Shown here piece by piece: positions 1-10,369 of a stretch of DNA of 64,000 nucleotides. The notes below the pieces were generated by a model. That model worked only from the letters and a program-made list of their open reading frames with translations, ran no database searches and was not told the DNA's origin. Location: positions 2,232,001 to 2,296,000 of the forward strand of contig JAUKTV010000005.1 of NCBI GenBank assembly GCA_030549205.1, read 5' to 3'. The DNA is from Apiosordaria backusii (lineage: Eukaryota; Ascomycota; Sordariomycetes; Sordariales; Lasiosphaeriaceae). Position 1 is the stretch's first letter, and each line of letters starts with the position of its first letter. The translations under genes were made by a program, and so were the position numbers.

Positions 1-1209
1 TCCCGTGCTGGGGGGCTTCACTGGTGTATTGGGAAGACCGTGGATCCTCGCAGCGGGCATGAGTTTGCGGCCGGAAAACTGTGACTGGCCTGCTACCATG
101 GGGCTCTTCTCCGGTGTGACCAAGGTGTTGCTATAGTTGCTCTGTATCGTAGCCGTCGTTTTCCGGAGAGCTGAGGGCTGCGGTGTCGGCTTTTTGGGTG
201 GTGGCATTCCCTGGGAGTTGCGTGGCGAAGCCGAAGACCGGAATAACCTCGTTTGTGCAGGGTATACCGCACTTGCGGGCGCAGGGTAACACGCGCTGAC
301 GGACCCATACCGAGCGTCACCTTCATCGTCGTCGAGGGTCAGGTCAATCGTGATCTTGGCCTTGCCCTTGGGCGAGACCGTGGCGGTTGGAGTATCCAGT
401 GTGTCCGAAGTCTTCAATTCTCTTGCGTCTTCTGTCGCCGGTTCTGATAAGGCTGCGGCTTGGGGTGTTTCGACCACCCCATTCTTGTTTTCGGGCCTCC
501 CAACTCCTTCAGCATTGGTGTTGTCATTATTGCTGGCTAGGTTGCTGTCACCGACATCTTGGTTCTTGTCGTTGACGTTTGCCATCTCGATGTCTTGTTG
601 TACGGCCTCAGCCTTTCCTTTTGTCATCAGCCGTCGATAGTTACACCCCCCTCCCTCCTCTCCTCGTCTCGAACACTCTGCGTACTTCTCGGTAAAGTCA
701 AATGGATTCTTAATCCGCTCAACAAGTTTGCCGATGTTGCACTCAGGGCATGGGCCCTTGCCCATCTGGTTTTGTTTCCTCTGCCAAATGATTGCTGGAT
801 CCTCGTGAAAGGCCTCGTAGTGTTTGCAGGGAGGCACAGCGCTATATCGAGTACAACTCAAGCGCCATAGTCCTGTGTTAAAGGGTAGAGATTCAGCGCC
901 AGAGTTGTTTTGCCAGAGAAGAAAGATCTGGACTCACCAGCGTCGGGACCTTTGCCATCCGGGTTGTTTCTCCTCCTCTCCAAGATTCCAAGCTTGCATG
1001 TTGGGCAGTGACCATATCTTAGCTGTCGGCCTGTCGAGGTGCCGGAGCGACTGGAGTTGGGACGACTGCTGTTTGTTTTGGTCACGCGCCCACTGATCGT
1101 CTTCTGCTTCTTTGGGGCTGCGATGAAAGGTCAGACGGACTTTGTTTGCTAGGAGCATGAATAAGGTGAAGAGATTTGCCAACTGACTTTCTGGGGGCTG
1201 GGGTATCAT
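1..1209 (-). CDS. Duplicated CPxC zinc-ribbon protein (GRF-like/topoisomerase C4-like), 3' end cut by window edge
   Basis: Partial gene read on the minus strand. The ATG is at 1209. Proposed exons are 1188-1209, 938-1117 and 1-872, joined by GT-AG introns that keep one frame open to the window edge. The N-terminus is basic and Ser/Thr-rich. Two similar four-cysteine modules follow: CPTC...SCTRY...PPCKH, then CPEC...AECSR...GGCNYR. Each has the pattern CPxC, a Gly-Leu-Glu-Arg turn and two further Cys, as in topoisomerase C4 or GRF-like zinc ribbons. The second module is followed by a long disordered Asn/Asp/Ser/Pro-rich tail containing IDLTLDDD, which looks like a SUMO-interacting motif. The ribbons suggest nucleic-acid or protein binding; no catalytic domain is visible in the part present. 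Function is unknown. The cysteine pattern is seen directly, the family name is a best guess, and the C-terminus is missing. Confidence 0.6.
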
Positions 1210-2287
1210 TATCGCCTTTGTATCGTTGTTGAAGCAATCTTATAAGGTCGGACGAAAGGAATGCTTTTGGGCTGGTCTGGCGTGAATTTGGAAGTTGTAG
1301 TTGGCGTTAGATGAAGGGGAAAAAGAATGAGATCTGGGTAGTAGTTCAATCTCGCTGTTCGAGGTTTTGCTCGTCGTCGTCTCGCCGGTCAAGTAACAGA
1401 TGCTGGGATGGAAGCGGGACTGGATGTCGACGCCGAGACCGAAGTCATTTCTTTATCGCGGACTAGTGAGCACTCAATTGAACCAAACCACTCCTGCCAC
1501 AATCTCGCTTCGGCGATTCACTCAGTTATTTTGGAAGGGAGGTCCAGTGTGTCATGCGCCACGACTTCACATGAAGTGAATCAACTTGCCAGCAGCAAGA
1601 AACGTACAACAATAGATGCTAATAATTGATCATTGCACATAAGAATTGAAGATGCTCTCGACAATATATAGTAAGAGACCACAACATTGAGGCTGGTTGC
1701 AGATAACATCTTATTATGGAATTAAATGTTGCAGGACACAACGTTCACATCGTTATATGCCTTCAAGGGTATGTTCCTACCCCTCTCCAGCCTCTTGCAT
1801 TCAATAGAACCGCTGTGGCTTCAACGATAGCTGCATGTCGACCCTCCGACAGTTTAAACAGCCTATCATATTCTCGGGACAACCGATAGTGTAACTGCTC
1901 TGCAACCCCCCAATTCCAACCCCTGAATTCACCTTCCCCACCTAGTCTAAAAACAACAGAATGTCCTTGAAACCTCTGCCTAAGTGTCAGAGTGTTGCAC
2001 AATATCGCACATTGCGCACTTACCACAATTACTCTTGTCAGTCATCTTTGCCATGAGAATTACACACAACTTAAGTGAATTATTCAGGATTCTCCATCGC
2101 ACTCGCTAACAACCGAAGGCACTTGAAGTTTCCATGTTTGCTTTTTGTTTATGATATCCTTCAAGGCAACAATCTCTTGGGTGTGCGTGGGAAGTAGGCA
2201 GCAAGGTGAACACTAGGAAGGTTCAGGTACACAACGAAGGTCTGCAGTCTCTTGTCAGTGGATAGACAATAATATCTAGGCGACAGG
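1210..2287. other. Intergenic region, no supported gene
   Basis: About 1.1 kb with only short, compositionally unconvincing reading frames. It includes the promoter side of the minus-strand zinc-ribbon gene. The sequence downstream of the tRNA-synthetase relic (about 1650-2280) is AT-richer and could be further decayed sequence, but I recognise nothing in it. Confidence 0.5.
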
Positions 2288-2714
2288 TCAACACACCATC
2301 TTGGCACCTTGCATTCTCGCATTCTGGAGAAAAGCTCTAAGTTTGACCTTCTTGCCGAGACGCTCATCATTGGGTGTCTTGAGGCTGATCTCAATGGCAT
2401 CGGCAGACAGCTTGGTCTCATGAGTCTCTTGACCGTAGTTGTCTGTAGCATGGTCCTCGGCAGCAGCAGCGCTGGCCTGAGTAGTGGCAGCAGCCCTCTC
2501 AGCAGCCCGCTTGGCTTTCGCGGCCTCTACGATAAAAGTGCTAGAGAAGAGTATCTTCGCATTTGTGAAAGACAAACGATATGTTATGATCCATACATTT
2601 CTTAGCCTTGGCCTCAGCCTTCTTTAGGGCCTTCTTGGAGGGGCCAGCTCCTCACCAGCAACCTCTGGGGGGCCCTCAGCAGGAGGGGCGGGGTTTGGGC
2701 GTGGGTTCGGCCAT
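2288..2714 (-). pseudogene. Aspartyl-tRNA synthetase (cytosolic) N-terminal relic
   Basis: The minus strand from the ATG at 2714 encodes the start of a fungal cytosolic aspartyl-tRNA synthetase in broken form. Visible pieces are an Ala/Pro-rich start, SKKALKKAEAKAKK in a second frame, then an Ala-rich KAKRAAERAAA helix and ATDNYGQET. The relic ends with GKKVKLRAFLQNARMQGAKM, the opening of the OB-fold anticodon-binding domain. The first frame stops after about 12 codons, at least one frameshift is needed, and the match ends abruptly where the family would continue FVxLR. No catalytic class II motifs follow. Such an N-terminal fragment cannot charge tRNA. It is most simply a truncated duplicate; a functional copy should exist elsewhere. 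Family recognition is from memory of the conserved segment. Confidence 0.7.
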
Positions 2715-3086
2715 TGTGAATTGTTGTCCAAAATCTACTAAATGGAGCTAAAGAGGGGATGGTTGCGCGAGAGAAATTCGCGTCTAGGTAATGAGATCAA
2801 GACCCTGCTTATATGGGCGAACCGGTTGAGTGCTATGACTCGAGTTTTGTCCGAACACCTGAGATGACTTGTTCGAGGAAGGCGCATCCCTCAGATTTTG
2901 TTATCTTCTTATCTTGAATGCCATAGTCAACCCCAACCCTTGACTTGGTTGCCACTTGAATGACACGGAAAGTCTTGAGGACGGATGCACGAAATTACGT
3001 CGCGCTTCAAGGTGGCCAACAGTGCCTGCGCAACTGAACCACTTCTTCGCTGGTACATCGCGACAAAACTAGTCGCTCAGCTTTCA
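2715..3086. other. Intergenic region between divergent units
   Basis: About 370 bp upstream of the Gemin2-like gene. An in-frame ATG at 2985 could extend that protein by 34 residues, but the extension has no family resemblance, so this stretch is treated as promoter and leader. Confidence 0.5.
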
Positions 3087-4682
3087 ATGGCATCAAAACG
3101 CGACCACAGCGCTCTATCGGCCAGCGACTATGATGATGCACCTCACTCGTCCTCTGCCAACAAACGTCGTCGCGAACAGCCGTCCTCCAAGTCCAAGCAA
3201 GTCGAGGCTAAAACAGACCCAACCTATGGTCAACGAACCGCGTTCCCAGGTCTGGATGACGATGGAACCGGCCAATTCAGCGATTCAGACCTAGAATTTG
3301 AGGAATGCGGTGACGCGCTCGCCTACCTCAAATCTGTTCGGTAAGCCCCCCCTGAATCACTTTTCTTCCTCTACCATCACCACAATTCAATCATCGCTAA
3401 ACAACCCACTATCTCCTCAGCCATGTCGATCTAAAATAACCATCGCATATGAAGTGGTAAGCTAATGGGTAAGTAATCTCACAGACAAGAAGCCAGTCAC
3501 GTCCCACACATTCTCGTCGCACCCAAAGCCGGTCCTCAGCTCCCTCCCCATCTCCTATCCGCGACAACAAACAGCCTCCCCCAGACTGTAGACCGCAGCC
3601 TCTACGACAACGGTGTAGGCGACTCCCGAGGCTATTATCAAGACGGTGCCTACACCGCCGCCCCAGACCCCTCGCCCACCTCCAGCCAGGAAGAAGGCGA
3701 ATTTCTCGCCTCTGCCGACGCCGAAGCTGAAAACAAACGCGCCCTCCGCGATTCCTACTTTGCCTCCCTCACCACCCAGTTCCTCTCCCTCCGCACCCTC
3801 CTCCACCAGGACCCTCCCCAAGATCTCATCGACGCCCTCGGCAAAGACCACGGAATAGAAGTCGGCTCTTTCGGCCCTAAATCCTGGACTTTTCGAGTGT
3901 GGACCAAACGAATCAGATATACCGATCCGCTCCCCGTTCAAATAGCGGCCTTGGACAGACAGAGCGTCCTCAAGATCCTCCGTGTGATTCTTGGCGGCAA
4001 GTTCATCCGTCGCGGTTATGAGCTGCGTGAAAGGACCAGTCGCTGGATCTGGGCTTTGCTTGCTCGTCTACCTGACCGGGGCGTGCTTGATCATACGGAA
4101 GTTGGATGGGTGAGGGAGCTGGGGAAGAGAGCGGTGCTCATGATGGTTAGTATTGCGCATATGGCTGCGTTAAGGGAGGAGGTGGATGAGGAGTTGGAGG
4201 GCGAGGAGTTTGAAGAGGGTGATGAGGATGGAGAGTATCACGAATACGAAGACATGGAACCGGAAAGTCGAGAGGAAGAAACGGTTGCCGCCAATCCCGA
4301 CGACAGGACGCCCCTTGAAATCTCGCCCGCTGGCCCTATCGCAACTGCTGACCCTCGAGAGGCGGAAGACGGCGAAGTGGACATGGATATCGACGAGGGC
4401 GAGGTGTCTGACGGGGACAACCACAAAGATCTTGAAGCTGATATTGCGGCGGCCAAGGCGCGGATATTGGCTCAGCTCGAAGTTGTTCCAGCGGAGCCGG
4501 AGGATACCCCTGTTGCGCTTGAGAAGGAGGTACAAGCTGACCATGAATATGAGCCAGTTTTCGACGAAGCCAGGGCCAGGCTTAACATGAGGGCGACCTT
4601 GAACATGATATTGACTGTAGCTGGTGAGTTTTATGGGCAAAGGGACTTGCTGGAATTCCGGGACCCTTTCCCTGCTCTGTAA
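3087..4682 (+). CDS. Gemin2/SIP1-like SMN-complex protein
   Basis: Predicted 483-residue protein from exons 3087-3340 and 3485-4682; the 144-nt intron restores one frame (VR/QEASH). Gemin2 binds SMN and Sm proteins during assembly of spliceosomal snRNP cores. Three features support this. A central helical block reads LDRQSVLKILRVIL, then WIWALLARL and a VRELGKRAV segment, matching the Gemin2 W-LYALLA-LE and LR-LAR pattern. The C-terminus reads NMILTVAGEFYGQRDL, close to the family end (…FxQRDL). The N-terminal part carries the short DDDGTGQ-type acidic motif region before the ALAYLKSVR helix. A long acidic insertion (about residues 300-420, Glu/Asp-rich) separates the two conserved helical blocks, as is common in fungal members. 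The ATG at 3087 is preferred; an upstream in-frame ATG at 2985 exists. It converges with the Dif1-like gene. Confidence 0.75.
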
Positions 4683-5150
4683 GTTTCTTATCTAGTAATG
4701 CGTTTTTCTTGGGAGGGAAAAGTCGTCTATATGTTATTCTAGCTTGGTCATCAATGTTCACATACTTGGCAGCCTATTGTTGCATAAATAATCAATTTTA
4801 ATAGCTATCTATTTCTTGCAACCCGGTTATGGGCAGATAAAAACTACAAGCTGTCAGGAAGTCTGCATAGAAGCAGTGTCTATTCTGGTGAGTCTCTCCA
4901 GAATGTAATGCAGGAAAAGAAAAAACAACCGCTCCATAAAAAGCCGTGGTATACCCATCCATGTTGAACCCTTTGTCTTTCCCATAAACGCCGTGCCAGA
5001 AAATGTAGCATCCCAATGTCTAACCTCCCCATCTCTTTTTTCTTCCCCCTGAAAAATGTCTCAGCCATTCCCCATCAATTACCAATTACTTTGCCACACA
5101 CAAACCCTTCCTTCCGTTCATGCATCCTGCCCGAACGACATAACTACTAC
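4683..5150. other. Intergenic region between convergent genes
   Basis: About 470 bp joining the 3' ends of the Gemin2-like (+) and Dif1-like (-) genes. It is AT-rich near 4770-4810, as expected for 3' untranslated and polyadenylation sequence. No gene seen. Confidence 0.6.
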
Positions 5151-5908
5151 TCACTCATCCATCCTCTCCAAAAAACTCGCCTCCTCAAAATCATTCCCGT
5201 CCACCACCATCGCGACATTCTCTTGACCAACCATTTCGCGGCTCTTCTTCCCCCCCTGACCGCGGGGCATAGCCCACTTCCTATTCTCAAACCCAGCTGG
5301 CACAAAGCTCCTCGGGCTCACTTCCATGTCCTGCCACACACCTTGATGATCCTGTTGTTGTTCTTCCTCTTCCTCGTCATTAACAAAGAACCTCTTCTTG
5401 GCATTGTTATTCACTCGTTCCGTCGCCTCCACAGCCGACGTAACCCTGTTGCTGAAAATCGATTCTTGAGAGTTGGTCAAACCGGGCATGCCGTCAAAGT
5501 CGGTTGTTGCCGTGTCAACGGCGGGTTGGATGCCAAGCCCCCCGACTTTGTGGATCCCGCTGAAGGGTAGCAGTTCACGCATGCCACCACCACCACTGGT
5601 AGGAGTATTGACAGTATTGGGAGAGGTGGGAACGGGGGTGGTGGTGTTATCCTCCCAGAGCTTGAAAGCCGAGTATTGCGCTCCAGTCTTGTAGCCTTCC
5701 TGGACGGACTTGCGGACTCGCATGCCGACATTCAAAAGGTTGGTCTGGACTGAGCCTGGGAGGACGGGGCCATTCAGGGGGTTTTGGTTGGTGGCGATGG
5801 GGAAGAGACAGGGCCACCGGAAGAGGGGGAGAAGAAGGAGGTGATTTGCCTCTGGGCAGGGTCGCTGGCTGCGCCGGCGAATTGGCGCTTTGTTCGGGGT
5901 CCTGACAT
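5151..5908 (-). CDS. Dif1/Spd1-like ribonucleotide reductase regulator, frame interrupted
   Basis: The ATG at 5908 opens MSGPRTKRQF and an RQITSFF motif. The long downstream frame carries VGMRVRKSVQEGYKTG, YSAFKLW and an acidic tail. These short motifs are the hallmarks of the small Dif1/Hug1/Spd1 family, which restrains ribonucleotide reductase and is removed after DNA damage. The two parts are in different frames. Either a 62-nt intron (5756-5817, GTGGCC...CCCAG) joins them, giving 231 residues, or a 1-nt indel has broken the gene. The skipped segment encodes NQNPLNGPVLP in the downstream frame, which looks like real family sequence and favours the indel. The candidate intron has a weak donor but a CTGA branch-like site 17 nt before its acceptor. 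Family assignment is moderate; the motifs are seen directly. Confidence 0.55.
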
Positions 5909-7359
5909 TTTGAACAGTCGGGAGAGCTAGGTAAGGTATGCGCTTTGATCGAAGGTGGTATATGCAGGGAAGTTTTGGAAAGGTGTGGTGGTGGTTGACA
6001 ATTGAATGTCAGTGCTTGAGGTCAGGTTGCCAAAAGCTGTCGGTGCTCAGAAGGTCAGTTGTCGTGGTGATGACGATGATGAAATGAAAAAGCGAATCAT
6101 GGAGAAGGGGGAGGCTGGGGGACAAGGTGCTGCTCATGTGCTCAGTGGCGGCCAGGGGCCCTGCAATTTCGTAGATTGGGCTGCGTGGGGTCCGGGGTAA
6201 GGAGTGGGCTGAGTGGACAATCGCGACCCGTGTTTCGACGCGTAAATTGAATTTGCAGACGCAAGATTGGCTTGTGCTGCTTGCTTGGCGGTTTTGATGT
6301 GCATGAGGCTTCAGACAAAGCTTGTCTTGTCAGCGCCACTCTTCCTGAATGCCCCCAAGGAGATGATCGAGCAGTTGGATGCAAGAAAAAGATTTGGCGG
6401 TTGGAAGCTTGACAGGCGCAGTGTGGCTTTTATTTAGCACGGTTTCCCCTCCCCTTTCTTTGTCACGAGTTCGGCTCTACGAGTAAAAACCGTCGAAACT
6501 CGTTGAAGGACCGATCTTAAGTAGGCACGATGTCTTTGTTGCGCCGTTGGCAGCCACAGACACCCATGCAGGAAACGGTAGCCGTTGAGGGCTCGGCCTT
6601 GTTCTCCCATGTACGGGTAGCTTTATGAAACATATCTGTTGGCTGACAGTCTGAGAGCTCTTTCAAGCGATGGCCTCAGATTGGCTTGCACCACTTTACT
6701 TTTGTGAGGTCATTGCGAGACTCAGTCACCAATTTCAAGGTCAGGCAATCTGATTTGTAACCTCAAGGACTTTTATTTCTCGTTGTAATAGCAAGGCTGG
6801 TTGTTAATTATCAGGCTTCAGATGCGAGGAACAGGCTATCAAGACGCAAGTACAAGCACAACAGCAAAATCACAAACTGGGACTCGAACGTATCATGGAA
6901 TCTCGTGAATTCATTGCGAAGCACAAAGATCCCTCCACTACCTTGCCCACTGAACCAAGACTTTTGGCGATCAACGATCTCGCATTCAGCGGCGACTGCC
7001 CAACCACATTCCACCGTCAAGGCAGATTGGTCCCAAACAACGTGCAAAATGGCTTTGCGCTGATTGATCCCTCCCACGCAGTATGAACCTGCCCGTACAG
7101 CAAAGACAACACGGCGTCAGGTAAACGCAGCACACCGCAGGATGAAAGCCGAAGAAGGCGACGAAGACAAAAGACATCCGGACCCCCAAACGCCTTCCAT
7201 GGTGCTGCGCGAGGTGGTTGGTGAATATCCGCAAATGATATTGATTGACGATCGAGAGTAATGTCTAAACGCCCGACTCGAAACAGCCTTGCAGATACCG
7301 AGATGACCCCATATACCATGCTATTATGCCGAAAAAAAGAAAACAGCTAACGAAGCCAT
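5909..7359. other. Intergenic region, no supported gene
   Basis: About 1.45 kb holding the Dif1-like promoter and the 3' side of the eS27 gene. Reading frames of up to about 100 codons overlap each other on both strands and show no family features. A GTTCGAGTCC string on the minus strand near 6885 resembles a tRNA B-box, but no cloverleaf forms around it. Confidence 0.5.
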
Positions 7360-7963
7360 CTACTTTCTCCGGAAAGAGCAGCCCTCGGTGAGTCTGGCCT
7401 TACCACCGGTAGGCTGGCAAAGGACAGTCGTGCAGCCCTGGCAGATGACGACGGTCTGGGCGTGGGAGAAGACAGTGGTGATGGTGAAGCATCCGGGGCA
7501 CTTGACGTCCATAAAGAAGGAACGGGGAGCGGGCACAAGGGTCTGAGCGCCTTGTCAGTATCAACAGCAATGCAATCGACCAGAACCTCTCGTTGATAAC
7601 GTTGAAGAGTTCCTGATCTTATGTTTGGGATGAACTACATACCTTGAGCTTGTGCTTGCGAGCCTCGGCAGCCGGGCTGGGGTTGATGAGATCAACAGCG
7701 AGAACCTTGAGAATCCAGCCGTCAGCACCACATCATCGATAAGAATCCGTTATCCAGTATTCCGCCCGTCCATGGTCCCTTTGATTGGTCGTGTGATCGC
7801 AGTTGCAGTATCGCTTTCTTCAAGTTTTCGACATGTCGATTCCATATCCAAATTTCTCCTTCTCTCGGCGTTGTCGGTGGTGCAGAAACTTTGTTGTCGA
7901 ATGCGGGACCATCGTGGACGGGCAGAACCGAGCTCAATCGGAAAAATGGCTAGGTCTTACCAT
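7360..7963 (-). CDS. rps27: 40S ribosomal protein eS27 (S27)
   Basis: An 82-residue ribosomal protein of the small subunit, assembled from three exons: 7961-7963 (the ATG alone), 7643-7705 and 7360-7542. The first intron begins immediately after the start codon (ATG|GTAAGA) and is 255 nt; the second is 100 nt. The protein reads MVLAVDLINPSP, then KHKLKTLVPAPRSFF. A C4 zinc-finger follows, with CPGC about residue 37 and CQGC about residue 56, and the protein ends in SFRRK. Length and sequence match the family over its whole span, so the structure is secure despite the three-base first exon. It is divergent from the phosducin-like gene, with about 530 bp between their start codons. Confidence 0.95.
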
Positions 7964-8496
7964 CTTGACTGATTTTTAGAGTGTTACTCTTGATGAATCG
8001 GACAACGAGCTTTGCTTGGTGATAAGATCTGGGGTGGGTTGGCAGCAGATTCTATGCTCGTCGTTGGCGGTTGCGGGGGGGATATTCAAAGGCCCAGCAA
8101 AGCGAGAGACCAAGAGGCAAAATTTCGGTCTGTGAGCGGCAAATAGCAAAAATGGCCTTGGAGTTAGGGCTCGCTCGGTGAGCCAATGAGAGGCTGAGAA
8201 CGGTGTGGGTGGGTCCCGCCTTCACTTGGCAGGGAGCAAGAGCTCCATGGCGGGGGTCCGGCGGGGCAGTCGTTACTTTGGGTACGTACTCACTGACGCT
8301 TACCTTGACAATAGGGGTTGACGACCGCGAATGCTCTTGGTGAAGCCACTAGGCAACGATTCACTGGCAATACTCTTCAAACGAAGACGAGACACAGCGA
8401 CCTCAACAAGGATAATTGACCTCATTTAGCTACAAACGGACAAGAGTTATACACTGAAAGGTCGCCTTGAGGGCAACCTCAACGACACCCGTCACC
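7964..8496. promoter_or_regulatory. Bidirectional promoter region, eS27 / phosducin-like gene
   Basis: 533 bp between the two divergent start codons. It must contain the promoters and leaders of both genes. I could not identify a specific binding site with confidence. Confidence 0.5.
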
Positions 8497-9334
8497 ATGG
8501 CAGCACCAATGGATCAACGCATCGCCGTTCCCATCGACGACCCCAACGCCGACACAGAATGGTCAGTCATACCGATGAACACTTACTTTCAATACCTCCG
8601 AGTCATACTAACCCCAATCCAGGAATGAAATTCTCCGCAAACACAAAATCATCCCCGAAAAGCCCCCCTCCCCCACCCCAATGATAGAAGAAGCCATCCT
8701 CGAAGCCCGCCGCCTCGCCCACGAGAACCGCCTCGAAGGCAAAGACCTCTCCGACCTCGACTCCCTCGAAGACGAAGAAGACGAAGACTTCCTCGAGTCA
8801 TACCGCCAAAAGCGCCTCCAGGAGCTCTCCGCCCTCTCCAAGAAATCCATCCACGGCTCCGTCTACCCCCTATCCAAACCAGAATACCAACGCGAAGTCA
8901 CCGAAGCCTCCAACAACGGGCCCGTATTCGTCCACTTGGCATCCAGCCTCACCACCAACGTTGAATCCCGCGTCCTCGCCAACCTCTGGCGGCAAGCAGC
9001 ACAGGAGTACGGCGAAGTCAAATTCTGCGAGATGCCCGCCAGCAGGGCCATCGAGGGTTATCCCGAAAAGAATTGCCCCACGATATTGGTCTACAAGGAT
9101 GGGGATATTGTGAAACAAATTGTCACGCTTATGACGATGGGTGGGCCCAAGATGAGCATGCTGCAGCTGGATAATCTGCTGGTGGAGGTGGGGGCGGTGA
9201 AGGAGAATGACATGAGGGTGCTGAAGCGGAGGAGGGAGGCGGAGGATGCCGAGGAGGAGAGGATTGTCGACAAGGGAATCAAGAGTAGCTCTGATAGGAG
9301 GAAACAGGACGATGACGATGATGATTGGGACTGA
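8497..9334 (+). CDS. Phosducin-like protein 2/3 (Plp2 type)
   Basis: A 258-residue protein from exons 8497-8561 and 8623-9334, with a 61-nt intron that completes the conserved Trp codon in DTEWNEILRKH. Family members are co-chaperones of the cytosolic CCT chaperonin and help fold actin, tubulin and cell-cycle proteins. The N-terminal DTEWNEILRKHKIIPEKP helix is diagnostic. An acidic coiled segment follows (DLDSLEDEEDEDFLE, then RLQELS). A thioredoxin-like fold covers about residues 95-215, with VFVHLASS, a CEMPAS segment and YPEKNCPTILVYKDG. The end is acidic (DDDDDDWD). No CxxC redox pair is present, as expected for phosducin-like proteins. Coordinates, frame and length all agree with the family. 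Confidence 0.92.
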
Positions 9335-10369
9335 GACGTCACATTGGTGTAGTGGCACTACATGATTGTTCGGGGTGAGTCATTCGGCGAGGGCAACAGT
9401 ATAGGCACTTCGGCGAGCCAAGAGGGGCTGGCCGCAACGACCGCAAGGTGGCAATCGATTTCCCACCAGGCTTACCGTCCGAAGCCGCAAAGCTTTGGGT
9501 CTTACCGCGTGTCCATGTACCTTTTTGGGCGAATTGGAGAAGGTTAATGAGGTATTCCGGTTTGCCATCCGGCTTGTCTCGGCGGGGCGCGGTTCATGGT
9601 GGAACCACACGACAGAGAGAAGGCCGGAAGAACAACAAACCGATGATCAACAGTTTACAGTGTTTAACCAAGTAATTATTCAGGCTGATAGGATAGGTGG
9701 ATAGCCATACGCATCGTATTCCAACATGGCGCCAGTGGCACTTGATTGGAGGCACCGGTGGCTGGTACACTGCACAACCGCTCGAACTTGAGGCTAGGGA
9801 TGGTGGCAAATATTGTAACGCTCCACAACCCGGTCCTCAATGACATCAAGTATAACTTCCAAAGTTGTCGAACAGAGTCACATGTAGAAGTTCATCAGGG
9901 GTTGGCTTGTCGCAATGTATCTTGAAGTGTACACACCTCGACAACACTGAACCGAAATCATGATGATTGTGATGAAGGGCTCTGTTTCAATTTCAAGCCA
10001 GCCATTAAATCATTCCGCACATGCTATGCAAATACTCAAAGTTTCCAAAATACCGAGAAACACAGCAAAACCCCCGTCCATTATTATTTCCAGCAAAAAC
10101 AGCGCAAGAAAAAGAGTATTATATTAACCTCTGGCCATCCTTATATGCCAGCAAAACGGCAAAACATGCCCGCCCACTCGAGCGCTCAACCTGCCTCAGG
10201 TTTATCTTGGGGTCGTTATAGGTGATGATGGTTAGAATAACTCTGCCTGCCGGAACGCCATAGGTATCATTTGCCTCTCGCTCTCCCCTCACACACACCC
10301 CTCCGCCCCTCCCTTAAAACTCCAGATTACAAACAGTCAAACAGACGCAAGTTGAAATGCAAAGAGACA
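9335..10369. other. Intergenic region between convergent genes
   Basis: About 1.0 kb joining the 3' ends of the phosducin-like (+) and Kog1 (-) genes. Only short overlapping frames are present. The part from 10020 to 10370 is A/C-rich and probably Kog1 3' untranslated sequence. Confidence 0.55.

Noticed and set aside
6870..6900. Possible tRNA B-box on the minus strand (GTTCGAGTCC)
   Set aside because: No T-stem pairing, A-box or acceptor stem can be drawn around it.
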